Part shown: positions 17,026-27,222 of the stretch, one piece after another
Layout of the letters: each line of letters opens with the position of its first letter
Numbering within the stretch: the first letter of the stretch is position 1
Assembly: GCA_937862905.1 (NCBI GenBank)
Contig: CALMCL010000169.1
Location: forward strand, 1 to 64,000
Direction: 5' to 3'
Source of the DNA: an uncultured Burkholderiaceae bacterium
GTDB taxonomy: Bacteria > Pseudomonadota > Gammaproteobacteria > Burkholderiales > Burkholderiaceae
DNA length: 64,000 bases
Notes under the pieces: model-generated
The model's input: the letters and a program-made list of their open reading frames with translations, nothing else
Databases searched by the model: none
Told to the model about the DNA's origin: nothing
Made by a program: the position numbers and the translations under genes

Positions 17026-17983
17026 TACCGAAACACACACACACAGCCAAGGACTCGATGATTTCGCCGCACACGGCGATGGCGATGCACACCATCACCA
17101 TCAACACAGCTACAGCCAATCGCATTACCTCGGTTTTGCATTGTTGTTGACCGGTGCGTTTTCATTGGTGGAATTCCTGACCGGCTTGCACTCCAACTCT
17201 TTGGCTTTGATTTCAGATGCAGGCCACATGTTGACCGACACGGCCGCCTTGGGTTTGGCGTATTTTGCCCAAAAAATGTCCACACGCCCTGCATCAGCAC
17301 GCCTATCGTTTGGTTACACCCGCGTCGAAATTGTCGCGGCATTCACCAATGGCTTGACCATGGCTGCGATTGTGTTGTGGATCATGGGACAAGCCCTGTG
17401 GCGATTGTGGCATCCGATTGTGGTGGACGGTTCAACCGTCACATGGGTCGCCACTTTGGGACTGATTGTGAACCTGTTGGTGGCTTTTTTACTGCACCGC
17501 GATCAATCCAGCATGAACTCCCGCGCGGCATTCATTCATGTGTTGGGTGATTTGCTCGGTTCCGTGGCGGCCATCGTTGCAGGTGTGGTCATTTCTGCAA
17601 CGGGTTGGATGCCGATTGATCCCATTTTATCTATTTTTGTGTCATTGCTGATCGTTCGCTCAACGTGGGCGCTGCTTAAAGAATCATCATGGCATTTGAT
17701 GAATGGCGTGCCCCACGGCATTGACTACAATGAGGTGGGAGCCAGCTTGCGTGGTTTGTCAGGCATTGCGTCGGTGCATGATTTGCACATTTGGGACATG
17801 TCCCCGAATCACCCGACTTTGATGGCGCACGTGATTCTGGAACCGAATAAAGAATGGCCGATCTTGCTCAATGATGCTCGCGCCATGCTGATGGAAAAAT
17901 TTGGCATTGAACATGTGACCTTGCAACCCGAATGGGCGCTGGATCCCAATTGCCACAACCACGATGGCCATGACGATATTTAA
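17018..17983 (+). CDS. Cation diffusion facilitator, Zn/Cd/Co efflux (CzcD/ZitB type)
   Basis: The 321-residue inner-membrane antiporter has a His-rich N-terminus (HGDGDAHHHHQHS), six transmembrane helices and the two metal-site motifs HSNSLALISDAGHMLTD (helix II) and HVLGDLLGS (helix V). The C-terminal cytoplasmic domain has VHDLHIWDMSPNHPTLMAHV. These features fit CzcD/ZitB, which exports Zn(II), often with Cd and Co. ATG 17018 overlaps the end of the ArsR gene. Regulation is predicted by the operator at 16651-16678. Confidence 0.92.
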   Translation: MTNTETHTHSQGLDDFAAHGDGDAHHHHQHSYSQSHYLGFALLLTGAFSLVEFLTGLHSNSLALISDAGHMLTDTAALGLAYFAQKMSTRPASARLSFGYTRVEIVAAFTNGLTMAAIVLWIMGQALWRLWHPIVVDGSTVTWVATLGLIVNLLVAFLLHRDQSSMNSRAAFIHVLGDLLGSVAAIVAGVVISATGWMPIDPILSIFVSLLIVRSTWALLKESSWHLMNGVPHGIDYNEVGASLRGLSGIASVHDLHIWDMSPNHPTLMAHVILEPNKEWPILLNDARAMLMEKFGIEHVTLQPEWALDPNCHNHDGHDDI

Positions 17984-18025
17984 ACTTTTTTTAGACCTTT
18001 TTTAATTTTGCATTGAGAACTCAAG

Positions 18026-18601
18026 ATGGAAGCTTTTTTAATTTCAACGGGCATTGTCGCCCTCGCCGAAATCGGTGACAAAACACAATTGCTCGCCTTC
18101 ATTCTGGCGGCCAAGTTTAAAAAACCCGTGCCGATTATTTTGGGCATCCTCGCCGCCACCTTGGTCAACCACGGCTTTGCAGGTGCGTTGGGCGAATGGA
18201 TCACCTCGCTGGTCAGCCCTCAGATCATGCGCTGGATTTTAGGTGGTTCATTCATCGCCATGGCTTTGTGGATTCTGGTGCCCGATCAGTTCGATGAAGA
18301 CGATGCCAAGTTGGCAAAATATGGTGTGTTTGTCACCACATTGATTGCCTTTTTTCTTGCTGAAATGGGCGATAAAACACAAATCGCCACCATCGGCTTG
18401 GCTGCAAAATACAACAACCTGATCGCTGTGGTTGCGGGCACGACATTGGGCATGATGATCGCCAACGTTCCTGCCGTGATATTTGGTGAAAAAATCGCCA
18501 ACAGCATTCAACCCAAAATAGTGCATCGGATTGCGGCCGTTATTTTCTTCGTCCTTGGCGTGGCCACACTGCTTGGCGCAGGGGCCCGCTTGGGCGTTTA
18601 A
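18026..18601 (+). CDS. GDT1/TMEM165 family membrane protein (MneA-like Mn/Ca exporter)
   Basis: The protein repeats the family signature twice: EIGDKTQLLAF near residue 15 and EMGDKTQIATI near residue 112, in inverted halves of three helices each. Bacterial members export Mn(II) and the family also handles Ca(II) and H+. The 191-residue length is normal. It starts 42 nt after the CDF gene and may share its operon. No yybP-ykoY manganese riboswitch fits in that short gap. Confidence 0.9.
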   Translation: MEAFLISTGIVALAEIGDKTQLLAFILAAKFKKPVPIILGILAATLVNHGFAGALGEWITSLVSPQIMRWILGGSFIAMALWILVPDQFDEDDAKLAKYGVFVTTLIAFFLAEMGDKTQIATIGLAAKYNNLIAVVAGTTLGMMIANVPAVIFGEKIANSIQPKIVHRIAAVIFFVLGVATLLGAGARLGV

Positions 18602-18777
18602 ACCCAGACAGCACCATCCAAGTCCAAACTTTGAATGGTGGTGGCGCGAGTCCACTGTCGCGCATTTACAAACCAACTTTCCGTTGTCTCAGGGAAAATC
18701 AATGCACGCAAAGTTCACGCCAGAGAATCACGCTGCATCGAATCACAGCGTGGAACTGTTGCCCATACCGCATGAAG

Positions 18778-18811
18778 CAAAAAAGCCGATGGTGATGCCA
18801 TCGGCTTTTTC
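18778..18811. terminator. Bidirectional intrinsic terminator
   Basis: AAAAAGCCGATGG/CCATCGGCTTTTT is a 13 bp stem with a TGATG loop, A-rich before and T-rich after. It lies between the convergent GDT1 and SDR genes and can serve both. Confidence 0.9.
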
Positions 18812-18862
18812 ACATGCTTAGAATGAATGGAATGTGCTGAGATGTGCTGGGATGAGTTGAGA

Positions 18863-19606
18863 TTAAATCGACAAACCGCCCGACACTTCCAAAGCCACAC
18901 CATTGATGTAACTCGCCTCTTCTGATGCCAAAAAGGCATAGGCATTGGCGATTTCTTCAGGCTGCCCCAATCTGCGCTGCCAGCACTGACCTTTCATTGT
19001 GTCCAATACTTTTTCTGGAATGGTTTCCAGAATCGGCGTGTTGATGAAACCAGGACACACCGCATTGACACGGATGCCTTTCGGGCCCAACTCACGCGCC
19101 CACGTGGTCGTGAAGCCAATCACACCATATTTACTTGCAGAATAATTGGTTTGGCCGAAGTTACCATACAAACCCACCACACTTGAAGCATTCAAAATCA
19201 CGCCCGAGCCTTGCGCCAACATCACATGCGCCACCGCTTGCGAGCACGCAAAAACTGCCTTCAAATTCACACTGATGACCTGATCAAATTGCGCTTCGGT
19301 CATATTAATCAGACGGGCATCACGCGTGATCCCTGCATTGTTCACCAAGATGTCGATCCGACCATGATCGGCCACCACTTTGGCCACCAAGGCATCCACC
19401 TGTGCGCGATCGGTGACGTTCACCACGGCAATGTCTGCGGCAAAACCATCCGTTTGCAATGTTGCTTGAGCCGACTGCAAACTGGCCTCATTCATATCCA
19501 CCAACACCACAATCGCACCCTCTGACGCAAATTTACGTGCAGTGGCTAAACCAATGCCTTGGGCCGCGCCCGTGATGATGGCAACTTTATTGGACAAACG
19601 TGGCAT
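18863..19606 (-). CDS. SDR-family oxidoreductase, FabG-like (3-oxoacyl-ACP or acetoacetyl-CoA reductase)
   Basis: A 247-residue short-chain dehydrogenase with [11 protein letters not shown] (NAD(P)-binding), NNAG, the catalytic Ser in NASSVVG, and YSASKYG (Tyr-xxx-Lys). The end [16 protein letters not shown] is the usual FabG/PhaB C-terminus. ATG 19606 has AGGAG 5 nt upstream; the upstream extension is AT-rich and not protein-like. FabG, PhaB or an unrelated substrate cannot be separated from sequence, and no acpP or fabD lies nearby. Confidence 0.85.
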   Translation of the reverse strand: MPRLSNKVAIITGAAQGIGLATARKFASEGAIVVLVDMNEASLQSAQATLQTDGFAADIAVVNVTDRAQVDALVAKVVADHGRIDILVNNAGITRDARLINMTEAQFDQVISVNLKAVFACSQAVAHVMLAQGSGVILNASSVVGLYGNFGQTNYSASKYGVIGFTTTWARELGPKGIRVNAVCPGFINTPILETIPEKVLDTMKGQCWQRRLGQPEEIANAYAFLASEEASYINGVALEVSGGLSI

Positions 19607-19795
19607 ATCAACTCCTAAAGATATTGTAATCATAAAAATAAACACCAGCCTCTTGTGTTGAACCATACAAGGCGAAACATTTTGACAGAAATTTAATACA
19701 AGCTGCGAAAAATACAGTGCGAGTCCCCACAAATACAACAGGCAGATACAAACAAGCCGTTGCATCGCAACGGCTCAACTCAAAACCCAACCCGA

Positions 19796-20527
19796 TCAAT
19801 CATCCACATCCATCACGGCATTGGTGTACACCTCTTGCACATCGTCCAAATCCTCCAAACGATCCAAGATTTTTTGCATGCTCACCGCATCATCACCCGT
19901 GAGCTCAATGTCATTCTCGGCGCGCATCGTGATGTCCGCCTCTTCAGCCGTCAAGCCAGCGGCCTCAAAAGCGGCTTTGACCACTTCAAAATCAATCGGA
20001 TCACACAACACCTCAATCACACCCTCTTCATCGCTCATCACATCCTGTGCACCCGCTTCAAGCGCCACCTCCATGATCTGATCCTCGGTGTACTCTGGTG
20101 AAAAAATGAATTGACCACAGTGCTTGAACATGAACGCCACCGAACCATCCGTGCCCAAATTGCCACCGTGCTTCGACAACGCATGACGCACATCGGCCAC
20201 AGTGCGTGTGCGATTATCGGTCATGCAATCAATGATGATCGCCGCACCGCCAATGCCGTAACCTTCGTAACGAATTTCTTCGTAGTTCTCGCCTTCACCC
20301 GCGCCTGCACCACGCGCCACAGCACGATTGATGTTGTCATTTGGCATGTTCGCGCCTTTGGCCTTGTCAATCGCCAAACGCAAACGCGGATTGGCCGACA
20401 CATCGCCACCGCCTGATTTCGCCGCAACTTGTAACTCTTTAATCAAACGCGTCCACACTTTCCCGCGTGTCGCATCGGCGCGCGCTTTTTTGTGCTTAAT
20501 GTTTGCCCACTTGCTATGACCTGCCAT
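19796..20527 (-). CDS. YebC/PmpR family protein (TACO1-like)
   Basis: Opening [23 protein letters not shown] and the segment [19 protein letters not shown] are the family signature, and the length is 243 residues. YebC proteins are annotated as transcription regulators, and recent work on the family points to relief of ribosome stalling at proline stretches. It is probably expressed from its own promoter in 20528-20600 and is not part of a ruvCAB operon here. Confidence 0.95.
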   Translation of the reverse strand: MAGHSKWANIKHKKARADATRGKVWTRLIKELQVAAKSGGGDVSANPRLRLAIDKAKGANMPNDNINRAVARGAGAGEGENYEEIRYEGYGIGGAAIIIDCMTDNRTRTVADVRHALSKHGGNLGTDGSVAFMFKHCGQFIFSPEYTEDQIMEVALEAGAQDVMSDEEGVIEVLCDPIDFEVVKAAFEAAGLTAEEADITMRAENDIELTGDDAVSMQKILDRLEDLDDVQEVYTNAVMDVDD

Positions 20528-20846
20528 GTTTGTGCTCTCTTAACGATTGTTAACGATTGAATGGATGTGTGAATCTTAAAGGCATATTTTAACACCGCAT
20601 GCCACACAAAACCAGCCGTTAAATGTGCCCCCCTATTCCCCCTTAAAAGCCGTTGGCGAAAACCCCACGCATCATTGCGTGCTGAATCATCCGCCACAAT
20701 CACACGCCCCATTGAACACAAGATGAAGCCACCATCAATATTCAAAGCATCCTGCATGGCTGCAATACTTTGGTTTATAATCGGACGGTTATTTTTTCAC
20801 ACGGGCATGCGGCACGCATTCGCCCATGCCCACACAAGGAGCTCCC
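20528..20846. other. Divergent intergenic region
   Basis: It separates the YebC gene from the HerA-like ATPase gene. A TATAAT at 20776-20781 can be the -10 box for the ATPase; its -35 is weak. No gene is visible. Confidence 0.45.
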
Positions 20847-22346
20847 ATGGCAGACCCGATTCTCATCGGCAAATCTTCAGCAATTGAAGTCACTTTTTTA
20901 CCGCAAATGGGCAACCGTCACGGACTCATCACGGGCGCGACGGGCACAGGGAAAACGGTGAGTTTACAAGCACTGGCACAGCATTTCGTGGATTTGGGTG
21001 TACCTGTGTTCATGGCGGATGTGAAAGGTGATTTGACAGGCATCAGCCAAGCCGGTGGTGGCAATGAGAAGGTCATCGCCCGCTTGAAGGATTTGGACTT
21101 GCCCGAGCCCGATTATCAAGGCGCACCCACCACTTTATGGGACGTGTTTGGTGAAAAAGGCCATCCCGTGCGTGCAACCATCAGCGACATGGGTCCACTG
21201 CTGTTATCGCGCATGTTGGATTTGAATGACACACAAACAGGTGTGTTAAACATGGTGTTTCGTATCGCGGATGACAATGGTTTATTGTTGCTCGATTTAA
21301 AAGATTTACGTGCCATGTTGACTTATGTGGGCGAAAATGCAAAAACGTTCACAACCACTTATGGCAATGTTTCAGCGGCATCGATTGGTGCGGTACAGCG
21401 TGGTTTATTGGCGATCGAAGAACAAGGTGCAGGGCAGTTTTTCGGTGAGCCGATGCTCAACATCGCCGACATGATGCAAACAGTCGACGGCAAAGGTGTG
21501 GTGAACATCCTTGCGGCAGATAAACTGATGAATTCGCCGCGCGTGTATGGCGCATTTTTGTTGTGGATGTTGTCGGAACTGTTCGAAACCTTACCCGAAG
21601 TCGGCGATGTGGACAAACCGAAGTTTGCGTTTTTCTTTGATGAAGCACATTTATTATTCAATGACGCGCCCAAAGTGTTGCTCGAAAAAATCGAACAGGT
21701 GGTGCGCTTGATTCGCTCAAAAGGCGTCGGTGTGTACTTCGTCACACAAAACCCAATTGACATCCCCGACACCGTATTAGGCCAACTGGGCAATCGCATT
21801 CAGCACGCATTGCGTGCCTTCACGCCACGCGATCAAAAAGCCGTGCAAGTTGCGGCAACGACGATGCGCGAGAACCCCGATTTGGACATCACCACCGCCA
21901 TCACTGAGTTGGGCGTCGGTGAAGCCTTGGTGTCAACCTTGGATGAAAAAGGCCGCCCCAACATCACCCAGCGTGTGTTCATGTTACCGCCCCCTTCACG
22001 CCTCGGCCCAGCCACCGATGCGGAACGTGCCGCATTAATCAAAAACTCCATCGTCGCTGGCGTCTACGAAGAAACCGTAGACCCTGAATCCGCCTACGAA
22101 AAACTGCAAGCACGCACACAAGCAGCGCAAGTCGATGAAGCGGAAGCCAAAAAAGCCGATGAAGGTGGTGGCCTGTTTGACTCCATTGGCGATCTGTTTG
22201 GTGGTTCAAAAAAATCATCGCGCAGTGACAGCGTGGTTGAAGCGATGGCGAAAAGTGCAATGCGCAGTGTTGGCAGCAACTTGGGACGAGAAATTGTCCG
22301 TGGCGTACTGGGCAGCTTATTTGGCAGCAGCACCAAACGCCGTTGA
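20847..22346 (+). CDS. HerA/VirB4-like P-loop ATPase, YjgR family (DUF853)
   Basis: A 499-residue ATPase with Walker A GATGTGKT (residues 30-37), Walker [10 protein letters not shown], and the arginine-finger-like stretch [17 protein letters not shown]. The [18 protein letters not shown] segment and the C-terminal low-complexity tail ([14 protein letters not shown]) match YjgR proteins. Their physiological role is unknown; the fold relates them to HerA DNA-translocating motors. ATG 20847 has AAGGAG 5 nt upstream, which rules out the in-frame ATG 20826. Confidence 0.88.
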   Translation: MADPILIGKSSAIEVTFLPQMGNRHGLITGATGTGKTVSLQALAQHFVDLGVPVFMADVKGDLTGISQAGGGNEKVIARLKDLDLPEPDYQGAPTTLWDVFGEKGHPVRATISDMGPLLLSRMLDLNDTQTGVLNMVFRIADDNGLLLLDLKDLRAMLTYVGENAKTFTTTYGNVSAASIGAVQRGLLAIEEQGAGQFFGEPMLNIADMMQTVDGKGVVNILAADKLMNSPRVYGAFLLWMLSELFETLPEVGDVDKPKFAFFFDEAHLLFNDAPKVLLEKIEQVVRLIRSKGVGVYFVTQNPIDIPDTVLGQLGNRIQHALRAFTPRDQKAVQVAATTMRENPDLDITTAITELGVGEALVSTLDEKGRPNITQRVFMLPPPSRLGPATDAERAALIKNSIVAGVYEETVDPESAYEKLQARTQAAQVDEAEAKKADEGGGLFDSIGDLFGGSKKSSRSDSVVEAMAKSAMRSVGSNLGREIVRGVLGSLFGSSTKRR

Positions 22347-22787
22347 TGAACCAACAATATGTCGCTCCCTACACGGGAGCATGGATTAAAACGATGCCCC
22401 ACATGGCTTCAAACACATGCGCCGTCGCTTCCTATGCAGGAGCATGAGCTGAAGTTTGAATCCAAACAACTGCTGCCGTCACCTCAAAAAAACAGGTGCC
22501 GATGAGGCCGCTCATGGTCTCTCATGGCCAGTTGACAAGCTCGTTCATCGACGGTTCATCGACAGCGCCAAGCCCCTTGCAACGCTTCACTGGCCACCCC
22601 ATTGAAGCGGCATTAAGCAACCACCCATTCGGGTCGTGTGATTGAGTCAAGGTGAGCGTCAACAAGGTCGCTTCCATCACACAAGCACCGCACCGTTTCT
22701 ACACATAATGCCAGCTTGTTTCACATTCCTGAAGCACACCGCATGTATAACCCACAAGGCACACATGCCACCGGAGAAAACACAACC
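22347..22787. other. Intergenic region with two similar small hairpins
   Basis: A 23 bp motif at 22361-22383 recurs at 22424-22446 (19 of 23 identical by hand). The first copy forms a GCTCCC/GGGAGC hairpin that may end the ATPase transcript. No gene is supported. Confidence 0.5.
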
Positions 22788-23483
22788 ATGATGAAACCCA
22801 TCAATTTACCCCAAACAACCCTCAAACACTTAATCGAAAACAACCGCACGTGGTCTGAGCGCACGCGCGCGGCGGAACCACACTTTTTTGAATCACTGGC
22901 ACACCAACAAAATCCAGAATACATGTGGATTGGCTGTGCGGACTCGCGCGTCCCAGCAAATGAACTGATTGGCCTCTTACCAGGCGAGGTATTTGTGCAC
23001 CGCAATGTGGCCAATTTAATCGTTCACAGCGATTTGAACTGCTTGTCCGCCATGCAGTATGCGGTGGACATGCTGAAAGTTAAACACCTGATCGTCTGTG
23101 GTCACTATGGCTGTGGCGGTGTGAAAAGTGTGCTCGACAACACCCGCGTTGGTTTGGCTGACAACTGGTTGCGCCACATCCATGACACGCGCATCAAATA
23201 CACCCTGCTGCTCAATCAAGTGGAAGACCACACCCTTAAGTTCGATCGCTTGTGTGAGCTGAATGTGCTTGAGCAAGTCGTCAATGCCTGTCACAGCACG
23301 GTCGTGCAAGACGCTTGGGATCGAGGACAAGCCATCACCGTGCACAGTTGGATTTATAATTTGCACGATGGTTTGTTACGCAACTTAGGACTGGAGGTCA
23401 CGGGGATTGATGAGCTCGTGTCTCAATATGACGAGGTTTTGCTGCGAATGAGCCAAGCGCTTCAACAAGGCAGCCACAGTTGA
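22788..23483 (+). CDS. can: Beta-class carbonic anhydrase
   Basis: Zinc ligands and the catalytic dyad are visible: CADSRVPA (Cys, Asp-Arg), and HYGCGGV (His, Cys). NLPQTTLKHLIENNRTWSER and RNVANL agree with the Can group, and the protein has 231 residues. It interconverts CO2 and bicarbonate in the cytoplasm, supplying bicarbonate for carboxylases. Two adjacent ATG codons (22788, 22791) follow GGAG at some distance, so the start is uncertain by one residue. It is monocistronic. Confidence 0.92.
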   Translation: MMKPINLPQTTLKHLIENNRTWSERTRAAEPHFFESLAHQQNPEYMWIGCADSRVPANELIGLLPGEVFVHRNVANLIVHSDLNCLSAMQYAVDMLKVKHLIVCGHYGCGGVKSVLDNTRVGLADNWLRHIHDTRIKYTLLLNQVEDHTLKFDRLCELNVLEQVVNACHSTVVQDAWDRGQAITVHSWIYNLHDGLLRNLGLEVTGIDELVSQYDEVLLRMSQALQQGSHS

Positions 23484-23536
23484 TCATCTGATCACCTGAT
23501 CACTCAACACGCGCTGGGCTCACAGCCTGACGATGC

Positions 23537-24445
23537 TCATGCCTCTGAGTCCAGCTCAAAAAAGATCCATTTCACCGCGGGAAACGCTGATTTAATTTGA
23601 ACTTCAGCCCCGTTGATCATGGCAATGATTTCGCCTTGCGTTTGCGCACGGTCAATCAACTGGGCTTTGAGTGCGACCATCACATCACTGCCAAACTGGA
23701 TCGTGATGATCTTATGAACCTGCTTGATTTCAGGTTGTTGGCGAATAAAACGCTCCAAGTCATCCAACACCACAGGATCCATGCTTTTACCCACCAGCAA
23801 ACGTTTGGTTTGCACGCCCACAAATAACGCCACTACAATCAACAACACACCAATCGCCATGGTGCCAATGGCATCATAAATTGGGTTGTGCGTGATGAGC
23901 GTGGCCACTATCGCCAACAATGCAATACTCAAACCAATCAATGCCGCACCATTTTCACCAAACAACACAAGCAGCTCACTGGTTCGAGACTCCTTCGCCC
24001 ACTGCAACACACTGCGATGTTCGCGTTCGAGGTTGATTTCTTTCAAACACGCCCACAATGAAAAGCCTTCTAAAACAAGACTGAACAATAAAATACCAAT
24101 CGCCATCAATGGGTTCTCGATCGGCTCTTCACTGTGAAAACGATGCCAGCCCTCATACACAGAAAACACACCCCCCATGCTGAACAGCAACAAGGCCACG
24201 ATGAACGACCAAAAATACATTTCCTTGCCATAACCCATCGGATGATCGGCATCGGGCGCACGGGCGGCGCGTTTCATGCCCCACATCAACAACAGCTGAT
24301 TGGAACAATCGGCAAAAGAGTGAATGGCCTCCGCCAGCATCGCACCCGAGTGGGTGAACAAAGCGGCGAAGAGTTTGACACTGGCAATGGCCACATTGGC
24401 AATCAGTGAAAAGACAATGGACTTCAAAGAGTTGGCAGTGGACAT
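23537..24445 (-). CDS. CDF-superfamily transporter, SLC30A9/ZnT9-like subgroup
   Basis: A 302-residue membrane protein with helix II AEAIHSFADCSNQLLL and a C-terminal cytoplasmic domain. In helix V the usual HxxxD metal motif is replaced by GENGAALIGL, and HPMGYGKEMYFW follows helix II. These features place it with ZnT9-like proteins, whose metal specificity is unsettled, rather than with CzcD or FieF. ATG 24445 starts the conserved region; the frame upstream is not protein-like. It converges with the carbonic anhydrase gene. Confidence 0.85.
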   Translation of the reverse strand: MSTANSLKSIVFSLIANVAIASVKLFAALFTHSGAMLAEAIHSFADCSNQLLLMWGMKRAARAPDADHPMGYGKEMYFWSFIVALLLFSMGGVFSVYEGWHRFHSEEPIENPLMAIGILLFSLVLEGFSLWACLKEINLEREHRSVLQWAKESRTSELLVLFGENGAALIGLSIALLAIVATLITHNPIYDAIGTMAIGVLLIVVALFVGVQTKRLLVGKSMDPVVLDDLERFIRQQPEIKQVHKIITIQFGSDVMVALKAQLIDRAQTQGEIIAMINGAEVQIKSAFPAVKWIFFELDSEA

Positions 24446-24819
24446 AAACGGGCGTGTGTAATTAAAAAAATGGAAAAGAATCAAGCAGCATGGGTTCAAT
24501 ATGGCGCACGGTCTGGTCAGCTCATATGCAACCTGCGTCACAACTTCGCCACACCATTGGACACAACTTTAACACAGCCCAGCGCACGACAGAAATCAAA
24601 CACCATACAATCTGCATTTCAAACGGCACTTCACCCTCTCACTATTTGATTGTGTGATTTGTATGACGGTGTGTGATGAGTCAAACCCACCCGCCACGCG
24701 TGGGTGCCGACGCGGGGGCATGGCGACTCTCCTTTCACGCACATCTGTCGCCAAAGCCCACGCATTTACGGTACAATTTCAAGCAATTCAATTGAATGTT
24801 TAATTTACACAGGTACACT
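24446..24819. other. Divergent regulatory region before gatC
   Basis: A TACAAT at 24772-24777 is a plausible -10 for the gatCAB operon. No gene is visible in the 374 bp. Confidence 0.45.
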
Positions 24820-25119
24820 ATGGCACTCACCCTTGACGACGTACGCAAAGTCGCACGATTGGCGCAGCTTGAGCTGGACGCTTCAGAAGAAAACCAGACT
24901 TTGTCCCATTTGGGCAACATTTTCAACCTCATCGATCAAATGCAAGCCGTCGATACCACTGGTGTGGCCCCATTGATGCATCCGATTGCGATGATGACCG
25001 AAATCTCGCAACGCTTGCGCACCGATGCCGTCACAGAAACCAACAACCGCGAAGCCAACATGGCCAACGCGCCACAGGCCGCAGAAGGCTATTTCTTGGT
25101 GCCTAAAGTCATTGAGTGA
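24820..25119 (+). CDS. gatC: Asp/Glu-tRNA amidotransferase subunit C
   Basis: The 99-residue protein has the GatC pattern: LTLDDVRKVARLAQLELD, HLGNIFNLIDQMQAVDT and the C-terminal NAPQAAEGYFLVPKVIE. GatC wraps around and stabilises GatA in the GatCAB complex, which converts Glu-tRNA(Gln) and Asp-tRNA(Asn) into the correct species. It leads the operon. ATG 24820 is preferred over the upstream 24796. Confidence 0.95.
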   Translation: MALTLDDVRKVARLAQLELDASEENQTLSHLGNIFNLIDQMQAVDTTGVAPLMHPIAMMTEISQRLRTDAVTETNNREANMANAPQAAEGYFLVPKVIE

Positions 25120-25237
25120 ACACAGCATGGCGGCATCACAGTGATGACTGCCCCAGACTCACCAAGCCGCAGCGCACAACACATGACCGCACCCCATCAT
25201 TCCAGTACAAACACAGCATTCTCCTTTTAGGTACACC

Positions 25238-26725
25238 ATGTTGCACACCCTGACCATCGCGCAAATGCGCACCGAACTCATCAACAAAACAGTATCTGCG
25301 ACCGAAGTCGCTCAACACTTTTTGTCACGCATTGACACACACCGAGACCTCAATGCATTCATCACGGTTGATCCCAGCGTGACATTGGCGCAAGCCGCCG
25401 CCGCAGATGCGGCCCTGAGCAACGGCACCGCTGGCGTGCTCACAGGCATACCGCTCGCGCACAAAGACGTTTTCGTCACACGCGACTTCGCCACCACTGC
25501 GGGGTCAAAGATTCTGGCGCAATACAAAAGCCCTTTTGATGCCACAGCCGTTGCGCGTTTGGCTCAAGCGGGCGCCGTCTGTGTTGGCAAAGCGAACATG
25601 GACGAATTCGCCATGGGGTCATCCAACGAAAACTCATTTTATGGCGCGGTCAAAAACCCTTGGAATCCACTCACCGTCCCTGGCGGCTCATCGGGCGGTT
25701 CCGCCGCAGCCGTGGCGGCGGGTTTGTGTTTGGGGGCAACGGGCACAGACACCGGCGGCTCGATTCGCCAGCCCGCTTCATTCACAGGCATCACCGGCAT
25801 CAAGCCAACCTATGGTCGCGTGTCCCGCTATGGCATGATTGCCTATGCATCGTCGCTGGATCAAGGCGGCCCCATGGCGCGCACGGCTGAAGATTGCGCA
25901 CTCATGCTCAATGCCATGGCTGGTTTTGATGAAAAAGACTCGACCTCAATGGAGCGCGATGATGAAGATTTCACCCGCTTGCTGACTCAACCTTTTTCTG
26001 CCGATGCCACCGAATCGCAACCACTCAAAGGTTTAAAAATTGGTGTCCCCGCAGAATTTTATGGCGCTGGTCTGAATGAAGAAGTTAAAACCGCCACTTT
26101 GGCCGCCATCGATCACTATGTTCAGCTCGGTGCCACCGTGATTGAAGTGCATCTGCCTAAAACTGAATTGTCAATCCCAACCTACTACGTGATCGCACCT
26201 GCAGAAGCCTCAAGTAACCTGTCTCGTTTCGATGGCGTGCGCTACGGCCACCGTGCCGAAAACTACACCGACCTCGAAGACATGTACCGCAAAACCCGTG
26301 CCGAGGGTTTTGGTTGGGAAGTTCAACGCCGCATTTTGGTTGGCGCATACGTACTGTCACACGGCTACTATGATGCCTACTATTTGCAAGCGCAACGCCT
26401 GCGCCGCATGATTGCCCAAGACTATCAAAATGCATTGGCGCAATGCGATGTCATCATGGGGCCTGTTGCACCAACGACCGCGTGGGCGCTTGGCGAAAAA
26501 TCCAGCGACCCCGTGCAAATGTACTTGGCCGACATTTACACCCTGTCGCTCAATTTGGCAGGTCTACCCGGCATGAGCGTGCCATGCGGTTTTGATGCCA
26601 ACGGCTTACCGATTGGCCTGCAAATCATCGGCAATTATTTTGATGAAGCGCGTCTGCTGCAAGTGGCTCACACCTTCCAACAACACACCCACTGGCATCA
26701 ACGCATGCCTGCGTTGGCACAATAA
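25238..26725 (+). CDS. gatA: Asp/Glu-tRNA amidotransferase subunit A
   Basis: Amidase-signature enzyme of 495 residues. The Ser-cisSer-Lys triad is visible: Lys in [24 protein letters not shown], and the nucleophile Ser in [14 protein letters not shown]. It hydrolyses glutamine and passes ammonia to GatB. It is 118 nt downstream of gatC. Two lipoprotein genes, not gatB, follow it directly. Confidence 0.96.
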   Translation: MLHTLTIAQMRTELINKTVSATEVAQHFLSRIDTHRDLNAFITVDPSVTLAQAAAADAALSNGTAGVLTGIPLAHKDVFVTRDFATTAGSKILAQYKSPFDATAVARLAQAGAVCVGKANMDEFAMGSSNENSFYGAVKNPWNPLTVPGGSSGGSAAAVAAGLCLGATGTDTGGSIRQPASFTGITGIKPTYGRVSRYGMIAYASSLDQGGPMARTAEDCALMLNAMAGFDEKDSTSMERDDEDFTRLLTQPFSADATESQPLKGLKIGVPAEFYGAGLNEEVKTATLAAIDHYVQLGATVIEVHLPKTELSIPTYYVIAPAEASSNLSRFDGVRYGHRAENYTDLEDMYRKTRAEGFGWEVQRRILVGAYVLSHGYYDAYYLQAQRLRRMIAQDYQNALAQCDVIMGPVAPTTAWALGEKSSDPVQMYLADIYTLSLNLAGLPGMSVPCGFDANGLPIGLQIIGNYFDEARLLQVAHTFQQHTHWHQRMPALAQ

Positions 26726-26736
26726 AGGTTTATTTG

Positions 26737-27189
26737 ATGCGTTCACTCATGCCCCCCATCCTTCGCCTGCTCACCTTGCTGATGGTCACGGGTGCATTGT
26801 TCGCGTGCAGCACAAGCAATCGCTCAGCCTATCGATACGCCCCCCCTGTCACCCTCAATGGCCATTGCGAACAACGTGAAGTCGATGGTTACAGCGACAA
26901 CATCCGGCTGATTGTGGACAGCAATGCGATCAAAGCATTGGATTGGACGGCAAAGCCAGACAGCCGATCATGTCACTTTGAACTCAAAAACTTCACCCAA
27001 GTGCCCAATCGCCAAGTGGCTGATTTGCAATCAAACACGGACAGAAACTGCCACATCTATGTGTGGCGAGACAACAACCACATCACGGTTGCCACAAACA
27101 CCTGCGAAAACCTGTGTGCGGCCAATGATAAAATGTTGCCCGTGTTACTTAACCCGCTCACGGGTGGCTGCATGAGCAAAAGCAACTGA
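26737..27189 (+). CDS. Cysteine-rich putative lipoprotein, paralogue 1
   Basis: A lipoprotein signal ends in the lipobox LFAC. The mature part has six further cysteines (GHC, SC, NC, TC, LC, GC), enough for three disulfides. It shares about half its residues with the next gene: CEQREVDGYSDNIRL, ALDWTAKP, FELKNFTQ, VADLQS, DNNHITVA, LPVLLNPLTGGC. AAAGG 8 nt upstream supports ATG 26737, 11 nt after the gatA stop, so it is cotranscribed with gatA. I do not recognise the domain; the small exported disulfide-rich fold recalls enzyme inhibitors, but this is only an impression. Confidence 0.75.
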   Translation: MRSLMPPILRLLTLLMVTGALFACSTSNRSAYRYAPPVTLNGHCEQREVDGYSDNIRLIVDSNAIKALDWTAKPDSRSCHFELKNFTQVPNRQVADLQSNTDRNCHIYVWRDNNHITVATNTCENLCAANDKMLPVLLNPLTGGCMSKSN

Positions 27190-27222
27190 ACCGTTCAACG
27201 CCATGCTTTTTATAGGATGCAT

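Noticed and set aside
17984..18025. A manganese (yybP-ykoY) riboswitch before the GDT1-like gene
   Set aside because: The 42 bp gap after the CDF gene is too short to hold the riboswitch.
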